Of a stretch of DNA of 64,000 nt, positions 43,078-51,791 are shown one piece after another. Position numbers and translations under genes: made by a program. Under the pieces are notes generated by a model. That model searched no databases, was not told where the DNA came from, and saw only the letters and a program-made list of their open reading frames with translations. Location: positions 62,001 to 126,000 of the forward strand of contig JACQYT010000016.1 in the NCBI GenBank assembly GCA_016208085.1. Reading direction: 5' to 3'. This DNA is from Elusimicrobiota bacterium (lineage in GTDB: Bacteria; Elusimicrobiota; Elusimicrobia; Elusimicrobiales; UBA9959). The stretch's first letter is position 1. Every line of letters starts with the position of its first letter.

Positions 43078-43123
43078 CCCGAAAATTGCCCGCCTGCCAA
43101 GTATTACATAGCTTCAGTTTATT

Positions 43124-43292
43124 AAAAATTTTTGCGGCAAAAATTTTTACTATGCCCCGACCTTTGGTCGGGGTAACCTTGGGGCAAAAATGTAGCGGCG
43201 GATGTAAATCCGCTTGAAGGGCGATTCACATCGCCCGCTACAATTACCGGCATAGCCTGGGTACATAAAATGTTGCCCGGCAACATTTTATT
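43124..43292 (+). mobile_element. Nested element (family 2) with hairpin ends
   Basis: The empty site at 58925/58926 shows exactly 169 bp inserted after TTTATT. The left end is AAAAATTTTTGC-G-GCAAAAATTTTT (12-bp arms, 1-nt centre) followed by a CCCCGACC/GGTCGGGG hairpin. The right end is AAAATGTTGCC-C-GGCAACATTTT followed by ATT. Hairpins at both ends without terminal inverted repeats, and insertion 3' of a T-rich pentamer, resemble IS200/IS605-derived PATE elements. No transposase is encoded. Confidence 0.8.
43191..43242 (+). repeat. 52-bp inverted-repeat cassette inside the nested element
   Basis: It is bounded by TGTAGCGG and CCGCTACA and contains two perfect hairpins, GCGGAT-GTAA-ATCCGC and GGGCGAT-TCAC-ATCGCCC. 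It is absent from the sister family-2 element at 51792, so it is a third layer of insertion or a separate cargo. Confidence 0.65.
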
Positions 43293-43411
43293 CGGCAATT
43301 GGGCGGGCAGGCAGTTGATATCAATTTGTATTGACTTGCCTGCCGGCAGGCAGGCAACTTGATGAATAAAAATATCCATGCAATTTTCGGGTTAAGATTA
43401 AAGATTGTGGG

Positions 43412-45295
43412 ATGAAAAAATACAGAAAATTCCTTATGTTTCATCCCTCATCCTTCATCCCTCATCCTTGCCTTTTATTCGGCGCGGCTTTGTCGCTTGC
43501 TCCGGTTTGCGGTCTGGCGCAGCCCGACGGCGGACTGCCGGGCTCATTTTCCCGGCAGGGCGTGGGGGCGCGGGCGCTGGGTATCGCCGGCTCTTTTGCC
43601 GGCATAGCCGACGATGCCGGCGCCGTTTACTGGAACCCCGCGGGCCTCGCTTTGCTCATAAAACCGGAACTGACGGTTAACCGCATCACTCTTTTCGCCG
43701 GCACCAATAACGACTTCATCGGCTACGGGATGCCTTTTAAAAAAATCGGCGCCGTCGGCGCGGGGTACCTTCGCCAGACCAGCGGAGATTTTCAGAAACG
43801 GGAGACTCCGTTTGATAATCCGACCAGCTTCGCTATCACAAGCAGTATGCTCCAGCTGGGGTGGGGAATCACGCTTCCCGCTGCTTACACCCCTGATTTT
43901 ATCCCCGGACAAATCAGCCTTGGCCTCGCTGTTAAGAATATTGCGCAGCAAATAGATACGGCAAGCGGTTCGGGAGCGGGGGCGGACGCGGGACTGCTCT
44001 ACCGGAACAAAAAAGGGCTTTCCGTAGGCGTTGTTGTCTCCAATATCGTGCCGCCATCGGTCACCCTGGTGTCCAAAACCGTTTCTTTTCCGGGAGTTCT
44101 TGACATTGCGCCGGCCTATACGCGGGTTATCGGTAAAGATTTAAAAGCCGCTCTGGCCGCCCGCACGAATTATTATACCGGCAGATTCCACCCGGGCGGC
44201 GGCTTGGAACTCCGGTACCTGGACAACAGGGCCGCGTTCCGCGCCGGGATCGAGGCCAAGGGTGTTTCCATGGGCATTGGGGCGCGCCTGTCAAATTACC
44301 AGCTGGACTACGCCATCCTCTTGCATGAGCTCGCGCCAAGCCATATTATTTCATTCTCCATGAAATTCGGGATGACCGCGGCTGAGCTGGCCGAGGAAAT
44401 TAAACGCGGAATGAAGAAGCTTGACCGGGAGGAAGCCAGGCGCGTGGCCCATAGTTATTATCTGGAAGGGTTGAACCTCGCCAAAAGCGGCAATCTCACC
44501 GCGGCCGTAAGCAACCTGGAAAAGTCCGATCTCCTGGATCCGGCTAACGACCAAGTGGAGAAGAAACTGGAGGAATTCAAGGCCGAACTTGCCCGCCAGC
44601 TGAACCGGCAGGTCGCCGGGACCTCGGCTATATTGGCCCGGCAGCAATACCAGCAAGGCAACCTCCTGGTCAGTCTTGAACACTGGAAAGCCGTGATCCA
44701 GCTTGACCCCGCCGACGAGGAGGCGAAGCTCGCCGTTGAAAAAATCGAATCCCGCCTGGGAAGCCGGGAGAGGGAGTTACTCGCCCGTACGCAAAGGGAC
44801 ATCATAGACGTCCAGCTCTCCCAGTTCCTGGCCAGGGCGCGGGGCTTGCTGGAGCAGGGGCTTTTAGTAGACGCGGTTACCGAAGTCAAGAAAGCGCTCC
44901 AGGCGGACGGAGACCATGAACAGTCAAAACTCCTTCTTGCGGAGTTAAATAAAGCCATGAGGGAAAAGGCGGACCAGTTATCCAGGGAGGCGGCCCAGGC
45001 TGAGGGAAAGAAGGATTTTAAAACCGCTATCGCGGCTTACCAGGCGATACTTCAGATGTTTCCCAAATCCCCTACGGTAAAAGAGAAGTTAAAAACCGCC
45101 CGGGCCGCCGGTTCCGGCAAGGTTAAGCCCGAACTCCAGAAGGAAGCCGAGCGCATGTACTACTCGGCGGTGGATCAATATTTAAAGAAGCAATATCAGG
45201 AATCATCCCGGACGCTGTCGCGGATCTTTGAGCTGGATCCTGGCAACGAGGGCGCGTTAAAACTTAAAGCCAAGGTGGAGGCCGCGCTGCAATGA
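43412..45295 (+). CDS. PorV-like outer-membrane barrel fused to TPR domain
   Basis: A 627-aa protein. The first 36 residues form a signal peptide interrupted by HPSSFIPHP, which is encoded by a 7-bp repeat. QGVGARALGIAGSFAGIADD then AVYWNPAGLA (about residues 48-80) is the hallmark N-terminus of PorV/PorQ (UPF0164, FadL-like) barrels, and beta-strand-rich sequence continues to about 325. Residues 340-627 are helical TPR-like repeats (for example NLEKSDLLDPAND, HWKAVIQLDPADEEA, AIAAYQAILQMFPKSP, TLSRIFELDPGNEGA). In Bacteroidota PorV shuttles proteins with C-terminal sorting domains through the type IX system, which fits its place between two genes with such domains. The stop overlaps the next start (ATGA), so the two are coupled. 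The start has no clear Shine-Dalgarno sequence. Confidence 0.8.
   Translation: MKKYRKFLMFHPSSFIPHPCLLFGAALSLAPVCGLAQPDGGLPGSFSRQGVGARALGIAGSFAGIADDAGAVYWNPAGLALLIKPELTVNRITLFAGTNNDFIGYGMPFKKIGAVGAGYLRQTSGDFQKRETPFDNPTSFAITSSMLQLGWGITLPAAYTPDFIPGQISLGLAVKNIAQQIDTASGSGAGADAGLLYRNKKGLSVGVVVSNIVPPSVTLVSKTVSFPGVLDIAPAYTRVIGKDLKAALAARTNYYTGRFHPGGGLELRYLDNRAAFRAGIEAKGVSMGIGARLSNYQLDYAILLHELAPSHIISFSMKFGMTAAELAEEIKRGMKKLDREEARRVAHSYYLEGLNLAKSGNLTAAVSNLEKSDLLDPANDQVEKKLEEFKAELARQLNRQVAGTSAILARQQYQQGNLLVSLEHWKAVIQLDPADEEAKLAVEKIESRLGSRERELLARTQRDIIDVQLSQFLARARGLLEQGLLVDAVTEVKKALQADGDHEQSKLLLAELNKAMREKADQLSREAAQAEGKKDFKTAIAAYQAILQMFPKSPTVKEKLKTARAAGSGKVKPELQKEAERMYYSAVDQYLKKQYQESSRTLSRIFELDPGNEGALKLKAKVEAALQ
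43441..43468 (+). repeat. 7-bp tandem repeat inside a signal-peptide coding region
   Basis: Four heptamers alternate TCATCCC and TCATCCT. They encode the HPSSFIPHP stretch between the basic and hydrophobic parts of the signal peptide. Because 7 is not a multiple of 3, loss or gain of one unit would shift the frame of the barrel gene. Confidence 0.8.
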
Positions 45296-48200
45296 CAAGA
45301 CGGCTTCTTTTTGTTTTCCTTTTATTGCCGCCTCCAATGGCCGGCGCCGCCACCATTGCAGGGAGAGATTTAGGCGGCCAGAGCCTCATCTGCGGGCCGG
45401 GCAGCACGGCGGATAATTCAATTTCCTGCTCGCCGAACGATACATTAAGCGGCGTCTTTACCAATGTCGGACTCTTCCAGATCAATGCTGGAACCACGGT
45501 CTTCGTGTCCCCCGGCATCCCGCTGGTCGTCTTCGCTTCCACCGTCTCCATTAGCGGCATCCTGAACGGTTCGGGTCGCGGCGAGGCAGGCGGTATCGGC
45601 GGCGGGCTGGACCTGCCAGGCAGCGACGGAGAGGGAAGGGGCCCGGGCAAAGGAGCAGCCGCCAATAAGGGCGGCGGCGGAGGCGGCTATGGCGGCGACG
45701 GTGGCGACGGCAGCGGCGCAGGGAGCGGGCTGGGTGTCAAGGGCGCCGCCTATAATGATACAGGCCTGCCCATCTCCACAGGCTCAATCTCCGTCGGCTC
45801 CGGCGGCGCCGGCGGCGGCGGGGGTACGGACCAGACAGGTGGAAGCGGCGGCCAGGGCGGGGCCTCTATCTATATGGAAGCGTCCTCGTTTGTTTTGACC
45901 GGCGGTACGATTTCCGTGAGCGGTGTGTCGGGGGGCAACGCCATCAAAACCGCGGGCGCCGGCGGCGGCAGTTCAGGAGGGGGTTTGCTCTTGCGCTGCG
46001 TAGTCTCCGCAACAACCGCGGGCGGCATTATTTCCGCATCGGGCGGCAAGGGCGGAGATGTGGCTGCTACATCGGAGACAATCTATCCCGGAGGGGGTGG
46101 CGGCGGCGGGCGGGTTAAGATTTACCACAGGCAGGCGGCGTTCTCCGTCACCATCAGCACAGCCAGCGGCGCCAAAGGCGAAGCCTACCTGGGGGGGGTC
46201 CTGGGCTCCCCGGCACCCGAGGCCGGCTCCATCGGGGCGGCCTCTTTCGCCATTGTGGCTTCCTCACCCACCAACCTGGCATTCCCGGCCGTGTTTGCGA
46301 CCTCCATCACCTGGAGCTGGACAGCCGCCCCGGACTGGGGAGACGCGGATGAGGCCTCCAGGAAGTACCGGCTCTACAGCGATACCGTCAGCTACCGCAC
46401 TCTGGACCGCTCGCCGCAGCTCGCCGTCTCCAGCGACACGGTCTCGACCACGGAGACCGGCCTGACGCCAAACACCACCTACACCCGCTATGCCACGGCT
46501 TTCACCAATTATTCGGACAGCCTGCCCTCCAATTCGGTCTCCACCCACACCCTGGCGAGCCTGCCTGGCGCCGCGCCCAGCGCTTTTACCTCCGTGGCCG
46601 CCGCCTCCCTGAACTTGAACTGGAGCGCGGGCTCGCCCTCCAATCCGGGCTACACCAAATATGAGGTAAACCGCTCCACCGATATAAATTTCGGGATTAA
46701 TGTATCAACTTCCTATGTTGTGGCCCTGTCATCTTCGCCGGAGGGGCTTGCCGCGAACACCACATATCACTTCCGGGTCCGGGCCATTAATCTGGACAAT
46801 CTGCCCACCTCATTTACTCCCGGCCTTTCCACCGCCACGCTGGCCGTGGCTCCCGCCGGCCCCTCATTTGCGGAAGTGAATTCCACCAGCTTTACCTTTA
46901 ATTGGTCAGCCGGCGGTAACCCGCCGCTGACCCGCTACATCGCCGAGATCTCCACGGATAACTTTGCCACAATGGTACAATCTTCAGATACTTTCAATAC
47001 CAGCGCCGCCTTTGTAAATTTGAAAGTCAATATCCTGTATTATGCCCGCGCCAGGGCGCAAAACCGCAACGGGATAGATACTGCCTTCACCGCCGCCGTC
47101 AGCACTATCACGGACGCGGTCCAGCCGCTTAACGCGGCTATTCCCTTTACGAACTTTTCAGCTGATGCCTTAACCTTCAACTGGGAATCCGGCGGCAACA
47201 GCGCGGGAACGGACTATAATCCCTGGATCTCAACCAGCAGCGATTTTTCGGCCCCTGTCTCGTCAGCCGTTACAACCGGCTTTAACTATGATTTCAAGGA
47301 TCTGCTGGTCAACGCCACTTACTACGCCCGCCTCCGCGCTATCGGGAAGGACGGAGTTCCCACCTTGTATGCGGGCTCCGTTTCCACGGTGACGCTGACC
47401 CTGGCTCCCGTGACAGCCGACCCGCCGTTCACGGGGGTCTTTGCCGCCAGCTTCACCTTCAACTGGGAGAACGGCGGCAACCCGGCCGGGACGCGCTACA
47501 CAGCGGAGATCTCCAAAGACGGGTTCGTGAGTGTATCCAGCGCGATACGAACCAGCGCCCTGAGCGCGGCCTTCTCCTCGCTTGCGGCCAACACGGTCTA
47601 CCAGGCCCGCGTGAAGGCGGTTAATTTCCTGGGGGTGGATGGTCCGTTTTCCTCCCCCATCGTCTCTACCGCCACCGTGGTTTCCGCGCCTGTTAACGCC
47701 GCCGTACCCTTCTCAAGTCTTTCAGCCGGCGGTTTGACCTTTTCGTGGGGAAGCGGGGGCAATAGCGCGGGAACGGACTATAATCCGTGGATTTCCACCA
47801 GCAGCGATTTTTCGGCCCCTGTCTCTTCGGATGTTATGACCAACCTCAATTACGTTTTCACCGGCCTGTCGGCCAATACCACTTATTACGGCCGTGTCCG
47901 GGCCATTGGAGAGGGGGGCGCTCCCACTGACTACACGGCTACCGTCTCCACGGTGACATATACCCTGGCTCCTACGACGCCGGCAGCGCCCTTTACCGAT
48001 ATCAGCGCCGGGAGCTTCACCTTTAGTTGGGAGAACGGCGGCAACCCTTCCGCCACACGCTACGCGGCCGAAATATCCAAAGATAATTTTGTCAACCTCA
48101 TTGCTTCGGTTTCAACATTAGCGCTGAGCGCGGGATTTACCGGCCTGGCGCCCAACACGGTCTACCAGGCCCGCGCGAAGGCGGCCAACTTCCTGGGTGT

Positions 48201-50304
48201 GGAAGGTCTCTACTCCAGTCCGCTCCGCTCCACCGCCACTCTGGCTATGGTCCCAGCCAACACCTCCCCGTCATTCACCGCTGTCTCGGCCGCTGCCCTC
48301 ACCTTCACCTGGGCGGACGGCGGCAACCCCGGCGGCACCTCCTATACCGTAGAACTTTCCAGCGCCGGCTTCGCGCTGGGCACGGCCATTTCCTCGGCCG
48401 CTACCCTGGCCCTCAGCCGGACCTTCGCCGGCCTGTCGGCCAATACAACCTACTATGGCCGCGTCAAAGCGGTGAATGTAGACAATATCCCGAGCGTATA
48501 CTCGACGTCCGTTCCTGTCGTCACCCTGCCGCTGGCCCCCGCCATGGCTTCTCCGCCGTTTGGAGCTGTGAATAGTTCAAATTTCACGCTGAGCTGGACG
48601 GCCAACGGTAATCCGCAGAACACGACCTATGTGGCGGAGATATCCGTAGATAACTTCGTGACCGCTCCGCTCTCCTCAACCACACTGAACCTCCAGGCCG
48701 CTTTCACGGACCTGACTCCGAATACAACCTATACGGCCAGGGTCAAGGCGGTCAATTTCGCCGGGGAGCCGGGGCCTTATTCCAGTCCGTTCGTCTCCAC
48801 CGCCGCGCTGGCCCTGCCCCCGCAGTCCGCCGTTTCCTCATTCACTTTGACCGATGACGGTTTAACCGTGCTATGGTCAGCCGGCGGCAACTCCGTCGGG
48901 ACGCGGTACGAGGCGGAGGTATCAACGCGCCCGGACTTCGCGCCCCTGTTGGCCAGCGCTACTGTAGTGGAGGTGAGTAAGAACTTCGTACTCGCGGCAA
49001 ACACAACATATTATGCCAGGGTACGAGCGCGCAACCATAATGGCATACTGACAACAAATCTTGAGCTTGGCAGCGAGATCACCTATGCGGCCCAGCCGGC
49101 TGTCTCGGCCAGCACCACCACCGGCTATGTCAGCGTGACAACATTCAGCTTCACCAACACTGTCTCCACCGGCGCGGGCAACCTGCTGTTCTACCGCTTC
49201 GCCTGGGATAAGAGCGCTACCCACGCCTGGAATAACCAGGAGTCAAGCTGGACCGCGCTCGGGGTGCTCACTACCAGCGCCACGGGCAATGGCTACTGGT
49301 ATCTCCACCTGCGGAGTTACAACTTTAAGGAACTCGGTTACAAGACGCTCGATGTCGGACCCTTTCAGATAGATTTGAACGAAGTAAAGGCCCCGGGCCG
49401 GCCCGTTCCGGCGCCCGGTCCCTACACAGCCGCCCCCGGGATCACGTGGAGCTGGCCGGTCGCCATCGCCTTCGGTGACACCGTTATTTCCACCTATATT
49501 GTGTCCGTGGGTACCACGTCCGCCGATTTTAATGTGCTGGTTGATTCCGCGGCCGGTCCATTGACGAGTTTTACCCTGGAGCCGGCGGCCAATGGCAAGA
49601 CCTATTATCTGAAAGTCAAGGCCAGGGACGAAGGCGGGAAAGAGAGTCCCTACTCCCCCGTGTCAAGCCCCGGCGTGCTAGTGGATCGGACTGTGCCCGG
49701 GCGCCTCGGGGCCGTACAGGCCGACCGCAAGTTTTCCTATGATTCTACCGTATTGTTCTCGTGGTCCGCGTCAGCGGATCTGGAGAGCGGGATTAAAGGC
49801 TATCTATTGGACCTGGGCACAACACTCAACGGCAATGATATATTTAACGCGAAAAACATGGGCTTGGACCTTTCCTGGCAGGCCACCGGGCTTCCCAGCG
49901 GCAAGTCTGTTTTCGCCAGGGTCCGCGCGGAAAACAACGCCGGAGGGTTCAGCGATTATTCCAATTCCGGACCGGGCATCCCGGTCTGGACTCTTGACCA
50001 GACGCCGCCCATGGTTAAACCATATAATTGGCCCAACCCGTTTAATCCACTGGGCGGACCCACCCAGATAGGATTTTTCCTGAATGCGCCCGCTAAAGTG
50101 ACTTTAAAGTTGTTTACGCTGGAGGGGAATCTGGTGTATGAGGAGACACACGCGGAAGGCTCCCCCGGTAATAAGGTATGGCCATGGGCCGGCCGCAACG
50201 GCATGGGAAAAACAGTAGCGCCGGGCGGTTATATTTGTATCATTGAAAAGAGCTATGCCGGCAAGGCGGAGCGGCAGCAATTTAAATTAGCGGTACTCTA
50301 TTAA
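45292..50304 (+). CDS. Secreted glycine-rich / fibronectin III repeat protein
   Basis: A 1,670-aa protein. Residues 1-20 are a signal peptide (MTRRLLFVFLLLPPPMAGAA). Residues about 60-330 carry beta-strand turns such as VSISGILNGSG with long glycine-rich runs (GGGGGGYGGDGG), like polymorphic beta-helix surface proteins. From about 335 to 1,560 come ten or more FN3-like domains with TFSWxxGGN and LxANTTYYxRVxA signatures. The last 95 residues (WPNPFNP ... TLKLFTLEGNLVYE ... GGYICIIE) form a FlgD-like/T9SS-like C-terminal domain related to that of the giant protein. It starts inside the stop codon of the PorV-like gene (ATGA) and is followed 3 nt later by the cyclase gene, so the three form one operon. 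Export by the neighbouring PorV-type system to the surface is the likely route. Confidence 0.85.
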   Translation: MTRRLLFVFLLLPPPMAGAATIAGRDLGGQSLICGPGSTADNSISCSPNDTLSGVFTNVGLFQINAGTTVFVSPGIPLVVFASTVSISGILNGSGRGEAGGIGGGLDLPGSDGEGRGPGKGAAANKGGGGGGYGGDGGDGSGAGSGLGVKGAAYNDTGLPISTGSISVGSGGAGGGGGTDQTGGSGGQGGASIYMEASSFVLTGGTISVSGVSGGNAIKTAGAGGGSSGGGLLLRCVVSATTAGGIISASGGKGGDVAATSETIYPGGGGGGGRVKIYHRQAAFSVTISTASGAKGEAYLGGVLGSPAPEAGSIGAASFAIVASSPTNLAFPAVFATSITWSWTAAPDWGDADEASRKYRLYSDTVSYRTLDRSPQLAVSSDTVSTTETGLTPNTTYTRYATAFTNYSDSLPSNSVSTHTLASLPGAAPSAFTSVAAASLNLNWSAGSPSNPGYTKYEVNRSTDINFGINVSTSYVVALSSSPEGLAANTTYHFRVRAINLDNLPTSFTPGLSTATLAVAPAGPSFAEVNSTSFTFNWSAGGNPPLTRYIAEISTDNFATMVQSSDTFNTSAAFVNLKVNILYYARARAQNRNGIDTAFTAAVSTITDAVQPLNAAIPFTNFSADALTFNWESGGNSAGTDYNPWISTSSDFSAPVSSAVTTGFNYDFKDLLVNATYYARLRAIGKDGVPTLYAGSVSTVTLTLAPVTADPPFTGVFAASFTFNWENGGNPAGTRYTAEISKDGFVSVSSAIRTSALSAAFSSLAANTVYQARVKAVNFLGVDGPFSSPIVSTATVVSAPVNAAVPFSSLSAGGLTFSWGSGGNSAGTDYNPWISTSSDFSAPVSSDVMTNLNYVFTGLSANTTYYGRVRAIGEGGAPTDYTATVSTVTYTLAPTTPAAPFTDISAGSFTFSWENGGNPSATRYAAEISKDNFVNLIASVSTLALSAGFTGLAPNTVYQARAKAANFLGVEGLYSSPLRSTATLAMVPANTSPSFTAVSAAALTFTWADGGNPGGTSYTVELSSAGFALGTAISSAATLALSRTFAGLSANTTYYGRVKAVNVDNIPSVYSTSVPVVTLPLAPAMASPPFGAVNSSNFTLSWTANGNPQNTTYVAEISVDNFVTAPLSSTTLNLQAAFTDLTPNTTYTARVKAVNFAGEPGPYSSPFVSTAALALPPQSAVSSFTLTDDGLTVLWSAGGNSVGTRYEAEVSTRPDFAPLLASATVVEVSKNFVLAANTTYYARVRARNHNGILTTNLELGSEITYAAQPAVSASTTTGYVSVTTFSFTNTVSTGAGNLLFYRFAWDKSATHAWNNQESSWTALGVLTTSATGNGYWYLHLRSYNFKELGYKTLDVGPFQIDLNEVKAPGRPVPAPGPYTAAPGITWSWPVAIAFGDTVISTYIVSVGTTSADFNVLVDSAAGPLTSFTLEPAANGKTYYLKVKARDEGGKESPYSPVSSPGVLVDRTVPGRLGAVQADRKFSYDSTVLFSWSASADLESGIKGYLLDLGTTLNGNDIFNAKNMGLDLSWQATGLPSGKSVFARVRAENNAGGFSDYSNSGPGIPVWTLDQTPPMVKPYNWPNPFNPLGGPTQIGFFLNAPAKVTLKLFTLEGNLVYEETHAEGSPGNKVWPWAGRNGMGKTVAPGGYICIIEKSYAGKAERQQFKLAVLY

Positions 50305-50307
50305 ACC

Positions 50308-51720
50308 ATGAAACTTAAAGTCAATCGGATCGCGTTAAAGCTATCGTTGCTTGCCTCTCTCTTCATCCTGGCCGTCATCGCCGCGATGACCGGGATCCTG
50401 CTGCAACAGGGCGAGCAGGCGATGATATCGGAGATGAAGCTCAGATCCATCGCGTATGCCCGTTCGGCGGGAGAAGCCATTTTTCCCCAGCTTGATACCT
50501 TTACCCTTCATTTCAACACGCAGGAAATGCTGAAAGAAAAGGGAGTAGAGTACGCCTTAATCTTAGCTGCCGATCGCAGGATTTTATCGCACACGGACCC
50601 GCAAAAAATCGGCGGAATCGACGCGAGCCCGGTCGCCCGGCGCGCTTCTGAATCCCCGAACGCGCTTGTCCAGCAATATTCCAGCCGCGGCGTTTCTTTT
50701 TTCGACATTTCGGCGCCAGTATTCTCCGGCAACCGCAGGACGGGTACGGTACACATCGGTTTTACGCGGGCTTCCGTGGCGGGCAGCCTGAAGGACGCTA
50801 AAAAACAGGTGCTTGTGCTGGTCGGTTCCGCGATTATACTATGCATAGCGGGTTCAATTCTTATTGTCGGTTGGATGCTTCGGCCGCTGCCTGTGCTGGC
50901 ACAGGCGACACTGGAAGTGGGAAAGGGTTGTCTGGATGTGCAGGTTAATTTTAAGATGAAAGATGAAATAGGCCAGCTGGCGCAAGCCTTCAACCGGATG
51001 GTCGCCGGTCTGCGCGAAAAGGAAATGATCCGTAGTACGTTCGGGCGTTATATGTCCAAAGAAGTGGTGGACGGTTTCCTTAACGGCAAGGTATCCCTGG
51101 AGCTTGGAGGCGAACTGAAGGAAATGTCGATCCTTATGTCCGACATCCGGGACTTTACGGAGCTTTCCGAAAAACTCCCGCCGCATGACGTAGTTCAGCT
51201 ATTAAACCGCTATTTCACCGAAATGGTACAGGCAATTGGAGCCCATGGCGGGACCGTGGATAAGTTTATCGGGGATGCCATCCTCGCCGTTTTCGGCTGG
51301 CCCCTGTACCGCCAGGACCACGCGAAGTTGGCGGTTACCGCGGCCCTGGAGATGAAGGAACGCCTAGCCGTTCTTAACGGCGCTTTAGTGAAGGAAGGCC
51401 GCAAGCCTATCGCGATCGGAATAGCCATCCATACCGGCAAGGCCGTAGCCGGCAATATCGGCAGCCTGGAGAAGGTGCAATACACGGTTATCGGCGATAC
51501 CGTGAACCTGGCCTCCCGCATGGAATCAGCCAACAAAGATTACGGCACCGATTTGATCGTGAGCCGGCCCGTATACCTGGCGACCAGCGGCTATTTTGAC
51601 TTTCAGGATATAGGTGAGAAGCCCGTGAGGGGACGCACGGAAGCCGTGCATATTTACCAGGTTTCAGGCCATAAACCCAACCGCCCTCCCCCGCCCGCTC
51701 CCGGTTCCGCCGGCCATTGA
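50308..51720 (+). CDS. Membrane-bound class III adenylate cyclase with HAMP domain
   Basis: A 470-aa protein. Membrane helix at about 9-31, extracytoplasmic sensor of about 140 residues, second helix at about 171-192 (VLVGSAIILCIAGSILIVGW), HAMP at about 192-246 (MKDEIGQLAQAFNRMVAGLR), and a class III cyclase domain at about 265-455. Metal aspartates lie in MSDIRDFTEL (about D279) and DKFIGDAILAVFG (about D323). GDTVNLASRME supplies the transition-state Asn and Arg. Lys before FIGD and Thr in YTVIGD fit ATP as substrate. The product would be cAMP, made in response to a periplasmic signal. It begins 3 nt after the secreted FN3 protein, so it belongs to that operon and may sense the state of the envelope or surface. 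No other cyclic-nucleotide gene is in view. Confidence 0.85.
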   Translation: MKLKVNRIALKLSLLASLFILAVIAAMTGILLQQGEQAMISEMKLRSIAYARSAGEAIFPQLDTFTLHFNTQEMLKEKGVEYALILAADRRILSHTDPQKIGGIDASPVARRASESPNALVQQYSSRGVSFFDISAPVFSGNRRTGTVHIGFTRASVAGSLKDAKKQVLVLVGSAIILCIAGSILIVGWMLRPLPVLAQATLEVGKGCLDVQVNFKMKDEIGQLAQAFNRMVAGLREKEMIRSTFGRYMSKEVVDGFLNGKVSLELGGELKEMSILMSDIRDFTELSEKLPPHDVVQLLNRYFTEMVQAIGAHGGTVDKFIGDAILAVFGWPLYRQDHAKLAVTAALEMKERLAVLNGALVKEGRKPIAIGIAIHTGKAVAGNIGSLEKVQYTVIGDTVNLASRMESANKDYGTDLIVSRPVYLATSGYFDFQDIGEKPVRGRTEAVHIYQVSGHKPNRPPPPAPGSAGH

Positions 51721-51791
51721 CACTTAGAGACGGTATTACTGAGCCTCGCATACGTCTCAAAGCTGAACCTCCAGTGTGTCCATTATTTATT

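Larger units (their letters stand above)
43078..43391 (+). mobile_element. Palindrome-ended element (family 1), interrupted by a nested insertion
   Basis: It begins CCCGAAAATTGC directly after the giant gene's stop codon and ends GCAATTTTCGGG, a perfect 12-bp terminal inverted repeat. Outside the insertion it matches the 125-bp copy at 58880-59004 almost base for base. Two extra blocks are present: a 169-bp insertion at 43124-43292 and a 20-bp GC-rich insertion near 43338. There is no coding capacity, so it is a non-autonomous, MITE-like element. Confidence 0.85.

Noticed and set aside
4330-43077. Giant frame as an artefact joining several genes
   Set aside because: A single frame without stops, one signal peptide at the start, one sorting-type domain at the end and no internal signal peptide or ribosome-binding site argue for one gene.
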